From Nanoarchaeota archaeon SCGC AAA011-G17 (GTDB lineage Archaea > Nanobdellota > Nanobdellia > SCGC-AAA011-G17), in assembly GCA_000402515.1 (NCBI GenBank), contig AQRL01000022.1, positions 1-11,286 on the forward strand: a stretch of 11,286 bases of DNA. The letters run 5' to 3'. A model generated the notes under the pieces. It ran no database searches. It was not told the DNA's origin and saw only the letters and a list, made by a program, of their open reading frames with translations. Shown in pieces: positions 10,514-11,286 of the stretch. Positions within the stretch are counted from its first letter, which is position 1; each line of letters opens with the position of its first letter. The translations under genes and the position numbers were made by a program.

Positions 10514-11139
10514 AATAGTTTGAAAAGAGCTTCATAAAACTCCTCTATATTGTCTCCGTATTCTGCTGAAACACCAACAATTGGGTATTGCGGGAAGGCT
10601 GCTTCTATTTTCTTTATATCTGCGCGCCTTAAATCAATTTTGTTTGCTACTAATAAAACTGGGATGTTTCTTGCTACTAAATTACCTATAATCGTGATAT
10701 TAACCTGGGAATAAGGGTCTTTTGTGGCATCCATGACAACCATAACAGCATCCATGTTGTCAAGCCATTTAATTGCCTCTATTACTCCTTTTGTTGCTTC
10801 TTTTGCTCGGGTTTGTGCCTCTTGTTTTTTCAAACCTTTTTTAATAAAATCTTCATAATCTATTTTTGTTGCAATTCCTGGTGTATCTATAAGATTGAAG
10901 GTTAGTTTTTTGTTCTTTGATTTTACTGTTATTTTTTCCTTTTGCTGAATAGTTCTTGTTTCGTGGGGTATTTTTGAGGCCTTACCCATTGTTTCACCTA
11001 ACCAATCCTGGCAGATTCTGTTTGCTAAGGTCGTTTTACCAGAATTCGGGTAGCCATAAACTCCCAGCCTTATTTCTTTCTTTTTTCCGAATATATTACT
11101 GAAAAGTTTTGTTAATTGCTTGAAAAAATCCATCACCAT
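10507..11139 (-). CDS. Era-like GTP-binding protein with N-terminal amphipathic helix
   Basis: The protein has 210 aa. The G motifs are complete: G1 GYPNSGKTT (29-37), a Thr-containing switch I region around TRTIQQ (61-66), G3 DTPG (85-88), G4 NKID (166-169), G5 SAE (191-193). It belongs to the TRAFAC Era/Obg-like small GTPases. Archaeal members of this type are encoded beside sepF, as here, but their role is not established. Residues 4-20, DFFKQLTKLFSNIFGKK, form a strongly amphipathic helix, a likely membrane anchor. A TATA box at 11158-11169 gives a leaderless start at ATG 11139; ATG 11133 is an alternative. It is the first gene of the division cluster and probably drives its transcription. 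Confidence 0.85.
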   Translation of the reverse strand: MVMDFFKQLTKLFSNIFGKKKEIRLGVYGYPNSGKTTLANRICQDWLGETMGKASKIPHETRTIQQKEKITVKSKNKKLTFNLIDTPGIATKIDYEDFIKKGLKKQEAQTRAKEATKGVIEAIKWLDNMDAVMVVMDATKDPYSQVNITIIGNLVARNIPVLLVANKIDLRRADIKKIEAAFPQYPIVGVSAEYGDNIEEFYEALFKLLR

Positions 11140-11157
11140 AGAGGTTTTAGAGGGGGG

Positions 11158-11169
11158 TTTTTAATAAAG
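11158..11169 (-). promoter_or_regulatory. TATA box of the GTPase-sepF operon
   Basis: The minus strand reads CTTTATTAAAAA, centred about 25 nt before the ATG at 11139, predicting a leaderless mRNA. It is the only good box upstream of the cluster. Confidence 0.6.
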
Positions 11170-11286
11170 GTTTCTATTTTTGTTTATCTATATAGTAACC
11201 GTTTAGCTACTCCAGAACAATAATCAAAAAATAGTAGTTCTTATTACTAATTTTTGGGGGTTGGAGTGAGGAACGAATGGAAACCC
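11170..11286. other. Right-edge intergenic stretch without a recognised gene
   Basis: No frame of useful length, hairpin or known RNA motif is seen in these 117 bp. The last 35 bases are richer in G (GGGGGTTGGAGTGAGG) than the rest of the window and might begin a plus-strand gene or structured RNA that continues beyond the edge. Confidence 0.3.

Noticed and set aside
11250-11286. Start of a structured RNA (RNase P or SRP RNA) at the G-rich right edge
   Set aside because: Only about 35 bases are visible and no diagnostic core motif is present.
1-11286. CRISPR array, tRNA or rRNA gene
   Set aside because: No regularly spaced short repeats, no cloverleaf with a T-loop GTTC pattern in the right context, and no rRNA core sequences were found on reading both strands.

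Overview
The window looks like part of the genome of a small-genome archaeon, most likely of the DPANN group (Woesearchaeota/Pacearchaeota-like). The base composition is AT-rich. Promoters are archaeal, with a purine-rich BRE followed by a TTTATA-type box about 25-28 nt before the start codon. Many genes therefore appear leaderless. The right end carries an archaeal SepF / Era-like GTPase / Zn-ribbon cluster. The phylum is an inference from style and gene content; no rRNA or tRNA is present.

Left part (1-2750). The minus strand holds the 5' end of a GT39-type membrane glycosyltransferase that runs off the left edge. Next to it is a RelE-like toxin with a winged-helix antitoxin. Beyond that lies a decayed second copy of the glycosyltransferase 5' end, so the toxin-antitoxin (TA) pair sits between two copies of the same roughly 70-bp gene start. 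A 34-residue membrane ORF and a Lys/Glu-rich coiled-coil protein follow. The coiled-coil gene is divergent from a 322-aa helical protein with DUF349-like repeats, and both appear to start from one symmetrical TATA box.

Middle part (2750-7460). An IS200-type insertion sequence (tnpA only, with both terminal hairpins) is followed by an orphan AbrB-like regulator and a 490-aa membrane-anchored protein with a C-terminal EF-hand. A 2-kb cassette comes next, bracketed by two diverged direct repeats of 113 and 115 bp. It holds a wHTH-nucleotidyltransferase/HEPN pair, a small two-helix membrane protein on the other strand, and an RHH antitoxin/MazF toxin pair. The two TA operons share a nearly identical 21-bp promoter. 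With the RelE pair, this makes three TA modules in 7 kb.

Right part (7460-11286). Four short plus-strand genes, each with its own TATA box, encode unknown small proteins, one of them probably a surface lipoprotein with a calcium-type loop. They converge on a minus-strand cluster: Era-like GTPase, SepF, a frameshifted small gene, an HNH endonuclease and a DUF2072-type Zn-ribbon protein. This cluster probably belongs to FtsZ-linked cell division. The HNH gene has its own promoter and lies beside the broken gene, which suggests a mobile gene invaded the operon. The GTPase carries an N-terminal amphipathic helix, whereas the SepF protein seems to lack the usual one.
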